Positions 8,856 to 17,263 of a stretch of 64,000 nt of DNA are shown in pieces. Origin of the DNA: Pedobacter aquatilis. Lineage in GTDB: Bacteria > Bacteroidota > Bacteroidia > Sphingobacteriales > Sphingobacteriaceae. The stretch is from positions 682,916-746,915 of the forward strand of contig NZ_JAUFPW010000012.1 of the NCBI RefSeq assembly GCF_030409415.1. Reading direction: 5' to 3'. A model generated the notes under the pieces. That model was given only the letters and a program-made list of their open reading frames with translations. It was not told the origin of the DNA and did not search any database. The stretch's first letter is position 1. Each line of letters begins with the position of its first letter. A program made the position numbers and the translations under genes.

Positions 8856-9119
8856 ATTAATTATGTTATGGTTAGAAAAAAATCTTTAGTAATAAACAAT
8901 CAAAACAGCAATGCGTTTTAATCAAATAAAGTGTAAAAGAAAATTACAGAGAATATTGAGCCATGATTAATTTAGATAGCATTTTATAGCGACGTGCAGC
9001 AATTGCGTCGTTCACCAAATTGATATGTAATGCTTTTAAAATCATGGTTTTGATGACGCTAAATTAGTGATTTTATTTATAAGATGAAATTTTTATATTT
9101 AAGTCTAGTCAATTTATCT

Positions 9120-9584
9120 ATGAAATTTTTCATGATGCTTTTACTCTTTTCAACTATATCCTGTGGGCTATTTGCTCAAAAACATTGGAAATATAAAATT
9201 AAAATTGTTGAAAATAGCGGTAAAAAGCATCGAGGTTTTTTCTATGCTGCTCAAGATAATGGATTAGTTTTAGTGAGGAAAAATGGAGACACGAGTTTGT
9301 TAAAGGCCGAAAATATTAATCAGTTTTATATTCACAGGCGAGGAGTTGTAGCGCCATTTGCTATTGCAGGTGCAGCAATATTTTTAATTTTCGCCATAGA
9401 TAACCCTGATGCGCTTGAAACTGCAGTTTTAATATTTGTTGGTGCACCTATTGGGGTTTGCTTAGGATTGGTTACAGGCGAACTTTTTGCAAACAAACGG
9501 TTTTACAAAAAATTAGAAGCCAAAGATTTTCCATTAATAAAACGCGATTTACAAAAATATACCGAGCTTAAATTAATGCATTAA
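9120..9584 (+). CDS. Hypothetical exported/membrane protein
   Basis: Not recognised. From the ATG at 9120 it has 154 residues with a hydrophobic N-terminus ending SCGLFAQ (signal peptide or lipobox), a charged basic region carrying the segment GLVLVRKNGDTSLLKAENI, then two hydrophobic segments (VVAPFAIAGAAIFLIFAI and AVLIFVGAPIGVCLGLVTG) and a lysine-rich tail. An upstream in-frame ATG at 9084 would add 12 residues; the later start is preferred because the promoter-like TATATTTA lies at 9093-9100. Probably a small envelope protein. Confidence 0.65.
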   Translation: MKFFMMLLLFSTISCGLFAQKHWKYKIKIVENSGKKHRGFFYAAQDNGLVLVRKNGDTSLLKAENINQFYIHRRGVVAPFAIAGAAIFLIFAIDNPDALETAVLIFVGAPIGVCLGLVTGELFANKRFYKKLEAKDFPLIKRDLQKYTELKLMH

Positions 9585-9642
9585 CTTATTCAAATACTAC
9601 CCTAATTTACTAGCTTTACCACGTATTTTAACCAAATCATAT

Positions 9643-10638
9643 ATGAAATTAGTATCCTACAAAACCGAAGACCGTGAGCATCTTGGCATTTTCAATAACG
9701 GACATATTTATAATCTTAATAGTTGCGATAAGCTAATTCCTGATAATATGAAAGATTTTCTGGAAGGTGGCGAGGTGCTAATGGAAAGAGCAAAAAAGGT
9801 GGATTCTGATATAAAAAGCAGCGTAATTCAGGCCAAAGAAGAGATTTTCTACGAAATTTTAGCTCCGGTTCCACATCCAACAAGTTGCAGAGATGGTTAT
9901 GCTTTCAGACAACATGTTGCTGCGGCTCGTAGAAATCGTAAGGTGGATATGATTCCGCAGTTTGATGAATACCCAATTTTTTATTTTACAAACCACAATG
10001 CCATTCAAGGTACAGGAGAAATTGAATGTATGCCCGACCATTTTGAAAAACTAGATTTTGAGTTGGAGCTTGCAATTGTTATTGGCAAAAAAGGTAGAAA
10101 CATAAGGGCTGCTGAGGCTGATGAATACATTGCTGGTTACATGGTGATGAACGATATGAGTGCCAGAACTTTACAAATGGAAGAAATGCTGTTGAATTTA
10201 GGTCCGGCGAAAGGCAAGGATTTTTCTACCGTTATTGGTCCGTGGTTGGTAACGCCTGATGAATTAGAACAATATAAAGTTGTGGCTAAAGATGGTCATG
10301 TAGGCAATGCGTACGACTTAAAAATGACTTGCCGCGTTAACGGAATTGAAGTTTCTAAAGGTAATGCCGCCGATATGGACTGGACATTTGCCGAAATTAT
10401 AGAACGTTGCGCTTATGGCGCAGATATTTTACCTGGCGATGTAATTGGCTCCGGAACCGTTGGTACAGGTTGTTTCCTGGAGTTAAATGGGACAGGTTTG
10501 TTGAACGATCCGAATTATAAAACCCAATGGCTGCAACCTGGTGATGTAGTTGAAATGGAAATTACAGGTTTGGGTGCGCTTACAAATACAATAACAAAAG
10601 CCGATACCGATTTTTCAATTTTGGCGCTTAAAAAGTAA
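9643..10638 (+). CDS. Fumarylacetoacetate hydrolase family protein
   Basis: FAH-superfamily enzyme of 331 residues, about the length of the short bacterial fumarylacetoacetases rather than the 420-residue animal enzyme. Metal-binding features of the fold are visible: FELELAIVIGKKGRN with paired acidic residues (about 141-155), VMNDMSAR (about 169-176), and the closing segments GSGTVGTGC and LQPGDVVEMEI. With hppD and hmgA just to its left, the likely reaction is fumarylacetoacetate to fumarate plus acetoacetate. Other FAH-family activities cannot be excluded from sequence alone. Confidence 0.88.
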   Translation: MKLVSYKTEDREHLGIFNNGHIYNLNSCDKLIPDNMKDFLEGGEVLMERAKKVDSDIKSSVIQAKEEIFYEILAPVPHPTSCRDGYAFRQHVAAARRNRKVDMIPQFDEYPIFYFTNHNAIQGTGEIECMPDHFEKLDFELELAIVIGKKGRNIRAAEADEYIAGYMVMNDMSARTLQMEEMLLNLGPAKGKDFSTVIGPWLVTPDELEQYKVVAKDGHVGNAYDLKMTCRVNGIEVSKGNAADMDWTFAEIIERCAYGADILPGDVIGSGTVGTGCFLELNGTGLLNDPNYKTQWLQPGDVVEMEITGLGALTNTITKADTDFSILALKK

Positions 10639-10712
10639 TATAATTCGAAAAGTAGGGATTGGAACTTTTGGGTTACATCAGTCCTGCTATTCGCTTCAAT
10701 CTTTTTATAAAT

Positions 10713-10778
10713 CTGTTGTGCTGAGGCACGAAGCATCTATTTTATCGTCAACAGATGCTTCGTGCCTCAACATGACAG
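10713..10778. repeat. Dispersed hairpin repeat, family B, terminator-like
   Basis: Perfect 17-bp stem TGAGGCACGAAGCATCT (10722-10738) with its complement at 10753-10769, 14-nt loop, flanked by CTGT/ACAG. It lies 75 bp after the FAH stop and shares the GAGGCACGAAGC core with other copies. Confidence 0.7.
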
Positions 10779-10811
10779 TTAATTTAAGTTGTTGCAATAA
10801 AAAGTATTTCC

Positions 10812-10869
10812 GCTGCTATCAGGTTTAGGTTACTTAGGTTTACCTTTCTATCATAAACCCGACAGCAGC
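10812..10869. repeat. Inverted repeat in the 10639-11010 gap
   Basis: GCTGCTATCAGGTTTA (10812-10827) pairs with TAAACCCGACAGCAGC (10854-10869) with two mismatches. Together with the preceding hairpin it fills much of this 372-bp gap; the remainder is AT-rich without a credible ORF. Confidence 0.55.
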
Positions 10870-11010
10870 AATTATCCTTTTTTGCGGTATTAATTATAGT
10901 TTAGCAATACCATTCCCAAAAAAGATAATGCGTATGGCGGGACTAACAATCATAAAAGCTTTTGTATATGCTTTTCAAAAAAATAAACCGTTATTTATAA
11001 ATACAAAATC

Positions 11011-11898
11011 GTGGTTACATTACAAGCCGAAAATTTATCTGCCGTTCAATTACAAGATTATTTGCAGTATGCGATTGCGCCACGGCCAATTTGCTTTGCA
11101 TCAACAATAGATAGCGATGGAAATATTAATTTAAGCCCGTTTAGCTTTTTTAATATGTTCAGTACAAAGCCGCCGATTTGCATTTTTTCGCCGGCCAGGA
11201 GGGTACGTGATAATACCACCAAGCATACGCTGGAAAATGTTTTGCAAGTAAAGGAATGCGTTATAAATATTGTTGATTACAGCATGGTACAACAAATGAG
11301 TTTGGCTAGTACAGAATATGCAAAAGGCGTTAATGAATTTGAAAAGGCCGGTTTTACCATGCTGCAATCTGATTTGGTGAAACCACCACGCGTTGCTGAA
11401 GCGCCTGTGCAATTTGAATGTGTAATTAATCAAGTAATTCCATTGGGTGAAAATCATGGCGCTGGTAATTTAATTCTGGCCGAAATAAAACTTATTCATA
11501 TTAACGAAAATATCTTGGATGCCGCTGGTAAAATTGACCAGGAAAAAATTGATTTAGTTGCCCGTTTAGGTGGCGATTGGTATTGCAGGGTTACAGCTGA
11601 AAACTTGTTTAAAGTTGCCAAACCATTGGCTAAATTAGGTATCGGCGTTGATAGTTTGCCGCAATCGGTTAGGTTATCAAAAGTATTATCCGGAAATGAT
11701 TTAGGTATGTTGGGTAATGTGGAGCATTTACCAACTGATGATGAAATTGACTTGGTAAGTCAGCTGCCGGAAGTTAAAGAAGTTTTGGATGCAACCATTG
11801 GCGATGCGACAAATAGAGAAAGGGAGTTGCATGAATTGGCTAAAACCTTTTTGCATAATGACGAGGTAGCGCTAGCCTTAAAAATTGTTTTACTTTAA
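11011..11898 (+). CDS. Flavin reductase family protein (FMN-binding split barrel)
   Basis: Flavin-reductase-like protein of 295 residues with an N-terminal FMN-binding split barrel: YAIAPRPICFASTIDSDG, NLSPFSFFNMFSTKPP and FSPARRVRDNTTKHT within about residues 25-80. The start is GTG (11011); no in-frame ATG gives the expected N-terminus. The region after about residue 200 (VDSLPQSVRLSKVLSGNDLGML) is an extra C-terminal part beyond the barrel. The substrate is unknown; the place beside the tyrosine degradation genes suggests a link to aromatic catabolism, but only by position. Confidence 0.85.
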   Translation: MVTLQAENLSAVQLQDYLQYAIAPRPICFASTIDSDGNINLSPFSFFNMFSTKPPICIFSPARRVRDNTTKHTLENVLQVKECVINIVDYSMVQQMSLASTEYAKGVNEFEKAGFTMLQSDLVKPPRVAEAPVQFECVINQVIPLGENHGAGNLILAEIKLIHINENILDAAGKIDQEKIDLVARLGGDWYCRVTAENLFKVAKPLAKLGIGVDSLPQSVRLSKVLSGNDLGMLGNVEHLPTDDEIDLVSQLPEVKEVLDATIGDATNRERELHELAKTFLHNDEVALALKIVLL

Positions 11899-11910
11899 AA
11901 ATAAATTGTA

Positions 11911-12519
11911 ATGAAAACAATCGTTGCTGTAGACCAATATATTGCTAATTCCGCTGCTTTCGCGATTCCTATTTTAGAGCATCTTCGACATTTGGTACAT
12001 ATGGCAGATGCTCGTATTGAAGAAAAGATGAAATGGAGTATGCCGTTTTTTGAATACAAAGGAACGGTTTGCCACATGGCTTCTTTTAAAAACCATTGTG
12101 TTTTTGGCTTTTGGAAAGGTTCGTTAATTGAAGATGAGTTCAGTATTTTTAAGGAACGAAACGAAGCGATGGGTTTACTTGGCAAAATAAAATCGTTTGA
12201 TGATTTGCCTGAAGATGATGTTTTAATGGCTTACATTCAGCAAGCAGTACAGTTAAATGAAGATGGGATAAAATTGCCTGCAAAGCCAAAGACTGCTCAG
12301 AAAGAGCTAGTTGTTCCTCAATATTTTATTGATGCATTACAGGAAGACCCCAAAGCATTGGCAGTATTCCAAAATTTCAGTAATTCTAACAAAAAAGATT
12401 ACGTTCTGTGGTTGGAAGAAGCCAAAACGGATACAACTAAGCAAAGAAGATTAGAAACCGCTTTAGAATGGATTGCAGATGGCAAACCAAGAATGTGGAA
12501 ATATATGAAGAAAGATTAA
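11911..12519 (+). CDS. DUF1801 / YdeI-like protein
   Basis: Cytosolic protein of 202 residues. An N-terminal DUF1801-type domain (LEHLRHLVHMADARIEEKMK and the WSMPFFEYKGTVCHMASF strand) is followed by a YdeI/OmpD-associated tail (FSNSNKKDYVLWLEEAK, ending RRLETALEWIADGKPRMWKY). The biochemical role is unknown. It follows the flavin reductase gene by 12 nt and is probably co-transcribed. Its last four bases overlap the 3' end of the convergent NlpC/P60 gene. Confidence 0.85.
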   Translation: MKTIVAVDQYIANSAAFAIPILEHLRHLVHMADARIEEKMKWSMPFFEYKGTVCHMASFKNHCVFGFWKGSLIEDEFSIFKERNEAMGLLGKIKSFDDLPEDDVLMAYIQQAVQLNEDGIKLPAKPKTAQKELVVPQYFIDALQEDPKALAVFQNFSNSNKKDYVLWLEEAKTDTTKQRRLETALEWIADGKPRMWKYMKKD

Positions 12520-13064
12520 AGGATGCTAACCACTTTCATAAACCGAGTACGGTAGTGGCCATCTAATTCGGTAATGGTTACACCTTTTGCTTTTCCAGAT
12601 GATGAATGTATAAACTTAATGCCATCATCATCAATAGAATAAATAATACCCACATGGCCAATTCTCCTTACTCTTGAATTACTTCCGGTAAATAAAAGTA
12701 CATCGCCGACTTTAGCATTGGTAAGGGTAGTAGTTTTTCCGGTAGTGCTAAATTCTCTTGATGAACGTGGCACCTTAAAACCAAAGTTACTGAACACATA
12801 ACTTACAAATCCAGAGCAATCAAAACCAACTTTTGGATTGCTGGTTGCATAACGATAGGGTATGCCTAACATGCTTTTAGCAAAATCAATAAGACTCGTA
12901 GAATTTGTTGAAGCAGGATTTTTTTGAGCTTCCTGGATATTTTTTGGGAGATTTTCGCTTAACTTTTTAACCAGTTCCTGATATTGGACTGGCAATTGGG
13001 TTTGGGCTTTCACTGCGCTTGCAGACAAAATGAAAAACGAAATTACTACTAATATTTTCTTCAT
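12516..13064 (-). CDS. NlpC/P60 family cell-wall peptidase
   Basis: Exported cysteine peptidase expected to cut peptidoglycan stem peptides. It has 182 residues with a signal peptide (about 1-21, ending AVKAQT) and a C-terminal NlpC/P60 domain. Catalytic Cys83 lies in FDCSGFVSYVF, His137 in IGHVGIIY and a third polar position is His153 in FIHSSS. The length is typical of minimal secreted Bacteroidota NlpC/P60 enzymes. Confidence 0.94.
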   Translation of the reverse strand: MKKILVVISFFILSASAVKAQTQLPVQYQELVKKLSENLPKNIQEAQKNPASTNSTSLIDFAKSMLGIPYRYATSNPKVGFDCSGFVSYVFSNFGFKVPRSSREFSTTGKTTTLTNAKVGDVLLFTGSNSRVRRIGHVGIIYSIDDDGIKFIHSSSGKAKGVTITELDGHYRTRFMKVVSIL

Positions 13065-13122
13065 ATGTTGGGCGCAAATATAGAAAAAATATTTTTAGCC
13101 AATTAAATTGTTGAAAATGAGC

Positions 13123-13162
13123 ACAAAAACTACATTCTGAATTTGCTTAATTCAGAATGTAG
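13123..13162 (-). terminator. Terminator of the DUF4870 gene
   Basis: Perfect 14-bp stem CTACATTCTGAATT (13130-13143) with AATTCAGAATGTAG (13149-13162), loop TGCTT; on the minus strand it runs into TTTTTG. It lies 12 bp after the DUF4870 stop. Confidence 0.8.
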
Positions 13163-13173
13163 AAATAAGTTAA

Positions 13174-13560
13174 TTATATGCTTGGGAACATCGCCTGTGC
13201 TCTTTCGCCGATAAACGGAATTGGTTTCTTCTCTCCATTAATAGCGCCAATTAAACCAATTATCCACAAAATAAAAAAGCCAACTTGAATCGCTCTTAAT
13301 ACATAGTAAATTGAAAAACCGCCTGTGGTAAATATTAAAAGACCAAATAAGATACCCAAACCCCAACTTACAACGGTTGTAGCAATATGAAATAATAGTG
13401 TTTGCCTTAATTGATAACGAGCCAATTCGGTTTTGTTATCTTTATACATAGCAAAATAGGCAATTAACCAACCTATAAACCAAAAATAGCTTACAATAGC
13501 AGCAGTTTTGCCATTATCAGTTGACACTGGATTTGTTTGAAAGGGATTATTTGTTTCCAT
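13174..13560 (-). CDS. DUF4870-type small membrane protein
   Basis: Inner-membrane protein of 128 residues with three to four hydrophobic segments: AIVSYFWFIGWLIAYFAM, LLFHIATTVVSWGLGILFGL and a C-terminal pair ending LWIIGLIGAINGEKKPIPFIG. The motif ELARYQLRQTLLFH and the closing GEKKPIP are typical of the DUF4870/TIC20-like family, whose function is unknown. It has its own terminator and appears monocistronic. Confidence 0.85.
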   Translation of the reverse strand: METNNPFQTNPVSTDNGKTAAIVSYFWFIGWLIAYFAMYKDNKTELARYQLRQTLLFHIATTVVSWGLGILFGLLIFTTGGFSIYYVLRAIQVGFFILWIIGLIGAINGEKKPIPFIGERAQAMFPSI

Positions 13561-13626
13561 ATAGTTTGTTTTAGTTTATTGATTATCAATACTCTAAATA
13601 ACAAATAATTTTCAATATTTAAGCAC

Positions 13627-14328
13627 TTACGGAGTAGTTACTGCAACTGGTAATATTTTTCCATTAAAAAATTTATGTCCGGTTTTTGCAAAATCAGCTA
13701 CATATTTTCCCATTTCAAATGCCATTACCGGGCTTTCATAACCAGGAAAAGCCGCCTCTAACATTTCTGTTTGTGCTGAACCTAAAGCCAGGCAATTCAC
13801 TTTTATGCCACTTTCAGCAAGTTCAAACGCTAAGCATTCGGTTAAAGTATGCAATGCTGCCTTACTTGCCGAATAGGCAGATAAACCCGGAAACTTAACA
13901 CTACCTTGAAAACCACCCATACTACCGATATTTACAATATGCGTACCGGCTTGCATCAAAGGAATTGTATTTTGTATCATTCTGAAATGAGCAACAACGT
14001 TACTTTGAAACATTTCGCCTAAATCTTCCTCGGTAGTTTCCAGAAATGGCTTGTTTATTAATGCACCAGCATTGTTTATTAGAATATCAATTGTGCCTAA
14101 ACGCTCCTTTAAAAAAGGAATTAAAGCAGCATAATCATCATTAACAATATCAAATTCAACGGGAAATAAAGTACAATCGGGGTTAATGCTCCTTGCAATT
14201 TCTAAAAGCTTGCGCAATTTATCAGCTGTACGGGCAATAGCTACAATTTTATTATTGTTTTGTAAACTAAGTTCTAATGCAGTTTCGAAACCAATACCAC
14301 TGCTTGCACCTGTAATTATAATGTTCAT
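13627..14328 (-). CDS. Short-chain dehydrogenase/reductase
   Basis: NAD(P)-dependent SDR oxidoreductase of 233 residues. The cofactor motif TGASSGIG lies at 6-13, NNAG in the middle, and the catalytic Ser-Tyr-Lys set reads NIGSMGG followed by YSASK. The C-terminus is short, so it may be a classical SDR with a trimmed substrate loop. It lies 31 bp downstream of the phenylalanine hydroxylase gene on the same strand, with TAACTTTG (14358-14351, minus) as a possible own promoter. A pterin-recycling role beside the hydroxylase is a guess; the substrate is unknown. Confidence 0.9.
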   Translation of the reverse strand: MNIIITGASSGIGFETALELSLQNNNKIVAIARTADKLRKLLEIARSINPDCTLFPVEFDIVNDDYAALIPFLKERLGTIDILINNAGALINKPFLETTEEDLGEMFQSNVVAHFRMIQNTIPLMQAGTHIVNIGSMGGFQGSVKFPGLSAYSASKAALHTLTECLAFELAESGIKVNCLALGSAQTEMLEAAFPGYESPVMAFEMGKYVADFAKTGHKFFNGKILPVAVTTP

Positions 14329-14359
14329 CTTATTTCTTTATCGTAAAATGCAAAGTTAA

Positions 14360-16138
14360 CTAATCGCCTATTAGCTGCGAAACCGGATTTTTAATAACAT
14401 GCAAACCATCGTGAATTAGTTTTGTAAGCTCAGGCTCTTTACCTGCTTTAATTTCAAGGTAAATCGTAATTTCCTTTTCAAGTTGATGGTAAATTTTTTT
14501 ATGAAAAACCAATTCCAAAATTTCTAAACTACAAAGCCAATCTTGCCTATGCTGCGTTTTTAATGTTTCAAATATTGAGCTTAGTTGTTCCAAACCGGTA
14601 TTTGTTGTCCTAATCGCTCTAACCGTGTCATACAGTTGGTGCAATTGGATGGTTTTATCATCATAATAAACCTTATGCGTTTTCTCCTGACTAATCAGTG
14701 TAACTTCTTCGTACGCATCTTTATCTGCTGCGCCATTAAATACCGAAACAATTTTTTTGCCAACGGCCATATCGTAATTGCCCCATTCAGGTTTAAACAA
14801 TATGTTGCCTTTTTCTTCGGTTACGGTACAATTTTCAAAAGTTATTAAAATAATTTTTTCTTTCGCTTTTAAGATGTTTTTTGCCATTCCAGTTACTTTT
14901 ATTCCACTGTCAAAAACTAAAGTGGCTGGCAGGTTGAGTATTATTCCTGCTGATTTTAAATCTGTTTCCGTATAATCTTCCAATGGTTTTAAGCTGTTTT
15001 TAAGTTTACCCACTGGCGATGAAAAACCATCGGCATGATAATTTTTTCCATGATTTTCTAATTGTTTCCCATTTACAGCTAAGGCGCTTGCGCCTGTGGT
15101 TTTTACAAATGTCAATTCATCGGCAGCATCTATGCCAACATCAGTAAATACCCCACTAACCTGTAGACCAGAACTGTAAACCGCCGTTGCAACACTTTTG
15201 CATGAAATCGCTTTCATAATACTTTCTGTGCCACCACGTCTGAAAGCCATGGTATCAGCAAAACTTTCTAAAACATCAATAAGATTTTGGAAAGTAGGTG
15301 TAACAAAAAGCTGCGGTTGTGTTTTCGTAATATCGTACTGGTAATTAATCGTATCGATATTGTACCAAAGTTTTTTTACATTGTTTTGCATACACGATGC
15401 ACTTTCACCGATTGAAGAAAGTAAACCTGCGCCATAAATCTTTGGGTTTTCTAAAGTCCCAATTAAGCCATATTCAACGGTCCACCAGTGCAAGCGACCA
15501 AGCAAAGCCATTTCTGAAGGTTCGCCCATATTTTCGCTAATAAAGCGCAATTCCTTTTCAGCTTTTACAATTTGCGCTTCATCAGCATCATTTGCTTCCT
15601 TTAAAATAGAAAGCTTCCTAATAGCTTCATAAAGTTCAAAATCTTTTGCCGAAAACATGGCTTTAGCGCCAATAGAACCAAAATAACTTAAATAGTTATT
15701 GTAATCGGTATCGGCAATAATAGGCGCATGTCCGGCACTTTCATGAATAATATCTGGTGCTGGTGTGTATTCAATATGATTAATCTGGCGAATATCGGCA
15801 GCGATAACCAAAACCCGGTAAGCTTGATATTCCATAAAAGCAGCTGGCGGAATAAAACCATCAACTGTTACAGCGCCCCAACCAATTTTGCCTAAATTAT
15901 CGTTCATGGTTTGCAAATCGGGGATGTATTCTATACTTAACCCAGCCCTTTGCAGCCCTTTTATATATGGATAATAAGCAACATTTTTTAGGTAACTATA
16001 ATTTTGACGCATCACATAACGCCAAACGGCTTGGTCAATTGGGGTATATTTTTCGTAATTCTGGGCAACAATAAATTGCTTTAAATGATTGGGCAATTTA
16101 GCTACCTGCGCATTATTAAAATCATTAAAATGGCTCAT
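14360..16138 (-). CDS. Phenylalanine 4-monooxygenase-type aromatic amino acid hydroxylase with long C-terminal extension
   Basis: Tetrahydropterin- and Fe(II)-dependent hydroxylase, expected to turn phenylalanine into tyrosine. The catalytic core fills residues 1 to about 300, with the iron ligands His132 and His137 (IHESAGHAP) and Glu222 (VEYGLIG). At 592 residues it is about twice the usual bacterial PhhA. The extra 290 residues include a glycine-poor beta-rich part with ITFENCTVTEEKGNILFKPE and a helical tail (TTNTGLEQLSSIFETLKTQH); they match no domain I know. It supplies tyrosine for the hppD-hmgA-FAH steps nearby. Confidence 0.92.
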   Translation of the reverse strand: MSHFNDFNNAQVAKLPNHLKQFIVAQNYEKYTPIDQAVWRYVMRQNYSYLKNVAYYPYIKGLQRAGLSIEYIPDLQTMNDNLGKIGWGAVTVDGFIPPAAFMEYQAYRVLVIAADIRQINHIEYTPAPDIIHESAGHAPIIADTDYNNYLSYFGSIGAKAMFSAKDFELYEAIRKLSILKEANDADEAQIVKAEKELRFISENMGEPSEMALLGRLHWWTVEYGLIGTLENPKIYGAGLLSSIGESASCMQNNVKKLWYNIDTINYQYDITKTQPQLFVTPTFQNLIDVLESFADTMAFRRGGTESIMKAISCKSVATAVYSSGLQVSGVFTDVGIDAADELTFVKTTGASALAVNGKQLENHGKNYHADGFSSPVGKLKNSLKPLEDYTETDLKSAGIILNLPATLVFDSGIKVTGMAKNILKAKEKIILITFENCTVTEEKGNILFKPEWGNYDMAVGKKIVSVFNGAADKDAYEEVTLISQEKTHKVYYDDKTIQLHQLYDTVRAIRTTNTGLEQLSSIFETLKTQHRQDWLCSLEILELVFHKKIYHQLEKEITIYLEIKAGKEPELTKLIHDGLHVIKNPVSQLIGD

Positions 16139-16348
16139 CGGTAATCTGAAAATAAGTTGGTCAAAGGCTAAGTTATGATGTTAGCTTTACCTTATCAAGA
16201 ATTGCGCCTATTAATTAACGCCTTTCAGAAATAATTGGCGAGTTTTTCGACCATCTAAGGCATCTAAGAAAATATAAGACTATATATTATTATTTATCAA
16301 GAGCTTATTGTTTTTTGAAAACGATTTTCAGCAATACTTAAGAGAAAG

Positions 16349-16470
16349 CAGTCGGGCTGTTCGCTAAATCTTTTTTGCACGAACTTCAAATTACTAGATC
16401 GATTTACTTATGTGCTCGAGAAACTTTGCCACTTTTATCAAAGGCAAAAAAGGATATCGCTTCCATCCCG
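16349..16470. repeat. Structured dispersed element, family C, copy 1
   Basis: Ends GTCGGGCTGTTCGCTAA and ATCGCTTCCATCCCG enclose inverted arms ATCTTTTTTGC (16368-16378) and GCAAAAAAGGAT (16444-16455). The layout matches copies at 16560, 22211 and 45182. It lies in the 527-bp gene-free stretch 16139-16665, whose remaining parts show only AT-rich sequence and a repeated TTTGCGCC word (near 16512 and 16548). Confidence 0.55.
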
Positions 16471-16559
16471 TTTATTTACTTCGGCTTATGCTGTTAACGC
16501 ATACGCACAGTTTTGCGCCCTATTTGTAAACGTAAATAGTAGCAGCATTTGCGCCACCT

Positions 16560-16631
16560 AAACCCGACCAAAGTGAAAAAGCCCGCAAGGCGAGGCACGA
16601 GCCGAGGACTTGAAACGGGGGCGGGACTGAG
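16560..16631. repeat. Structured dispersed element, family C, copy 2
   Basis: Begins AAACCCGACCAAAGTGAAAA and ends GCGGGACTG, the same ends as the copy at 45182-45294. The interior is GC-rich (GCCCGCAAGGCGAGGCACG), unlike the surrounding DNA. Confidence 0.55.
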
Positions 16632-16665
16632 TTAACCGAATTGCTCTAAAACTTGATTTTCTAAA

Positions 16666-17163
16666 TTATTTCTTTGTTTTTTTTGCACCCAGTTTCTTTA
16701 CACTAAAAGTAAAATAATGCTGATACAGGTAACTGAAACCTGCAATTAATACTGAAACTGCCACTTTAGATATGGTTGGGTAAATACCTAAATATTCGAT
16801 AAAGAACTTCTGCATAACGTAGGTTAGCAAAATGTTTATAAAATTTAAATTTAGAAAACGCAGTAACTGAATATGTGCCTTTACTTCGCTATGTGTAAAA
16901 ATTACATATCTGTTTAGCAAAAAGCTGTATGGTATAACCACCATAAAATCTGCAATTAACGCTGCTGTTTCTCTTTTTACCGTGAAAAGAAGAAGATTTA
17001 CATCTTCTGTTAAAAAGAGATAGTGAAAGGCCAACCAATAAACTACTATGCCTAAAAGCCATGTACTCCCGCCTGTTGCTAAATACCTAAAATTATGTTG
17101 AGAAATAAAACCCTTGAAAGGTGGATAGAAAAAATCGATTATGGCAAGGATGAGTTTTCGCAT
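16666..17163 (-). CDS. GtrA-like membrane protein
   Basis: Inner-membrane protein of 165 residues with four hydrophobic segments: YLATGGSTWLLGIVVYWLAF, ETAALIADFMVVIPYSFLLN, NFINILLTYVMQKFFI and VAVSVLIAGFSYLYQHYFTF. The layout and the NRYVIFTHS and FSYLYQHYFTF blocks fit the GtrA family, linked to transfer of polyprenyl-phosphate sugars or other cell-surface glycan steps. The ATG at 17163 is chosen because an upstream start at 17226 adds a non-conserved tail. No neighbouring glycosyltransferase is seen. Confidence 0.88.
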   Translation of the reverse strand: MRKLILAIIDFFYPPFKGFISQHNFRYLATGGSTWLLGIVVYWLAFHYLFLTEDVNLLLFTVKRETAALIADFMVVIPYSFLLNRYVIFTHSEVKAHIQLLRFLNLNFINILLTYVMQKFFIEYLGIYPTISKVAVSVLIAGFSYLYQHYFTFSVKKLGAKKTKK

Positions 17164-17263
17164 AGTTGGGCTTTGTGCTTGCAAAGGTAATTTATTTACC
17201 GATTTGATTACAGTTATAAGTAGCAAAAATATTGGTTTTGCCAGTGTTGTTAATTAATGATTG

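Noticed and set aside
10928..11110. 60-codon plus frame overlapping the flavin reductase start
   Set aside because: No recognisable content; the overlapping frame has clear flavin reductase motifs.
16139..16665. tRNA or insertion sequence in the gap
   Set aside because: No cloverleaf with a TTC-loop and no transposase frame; the GC-rich pieces match the family C repeat ends instead.
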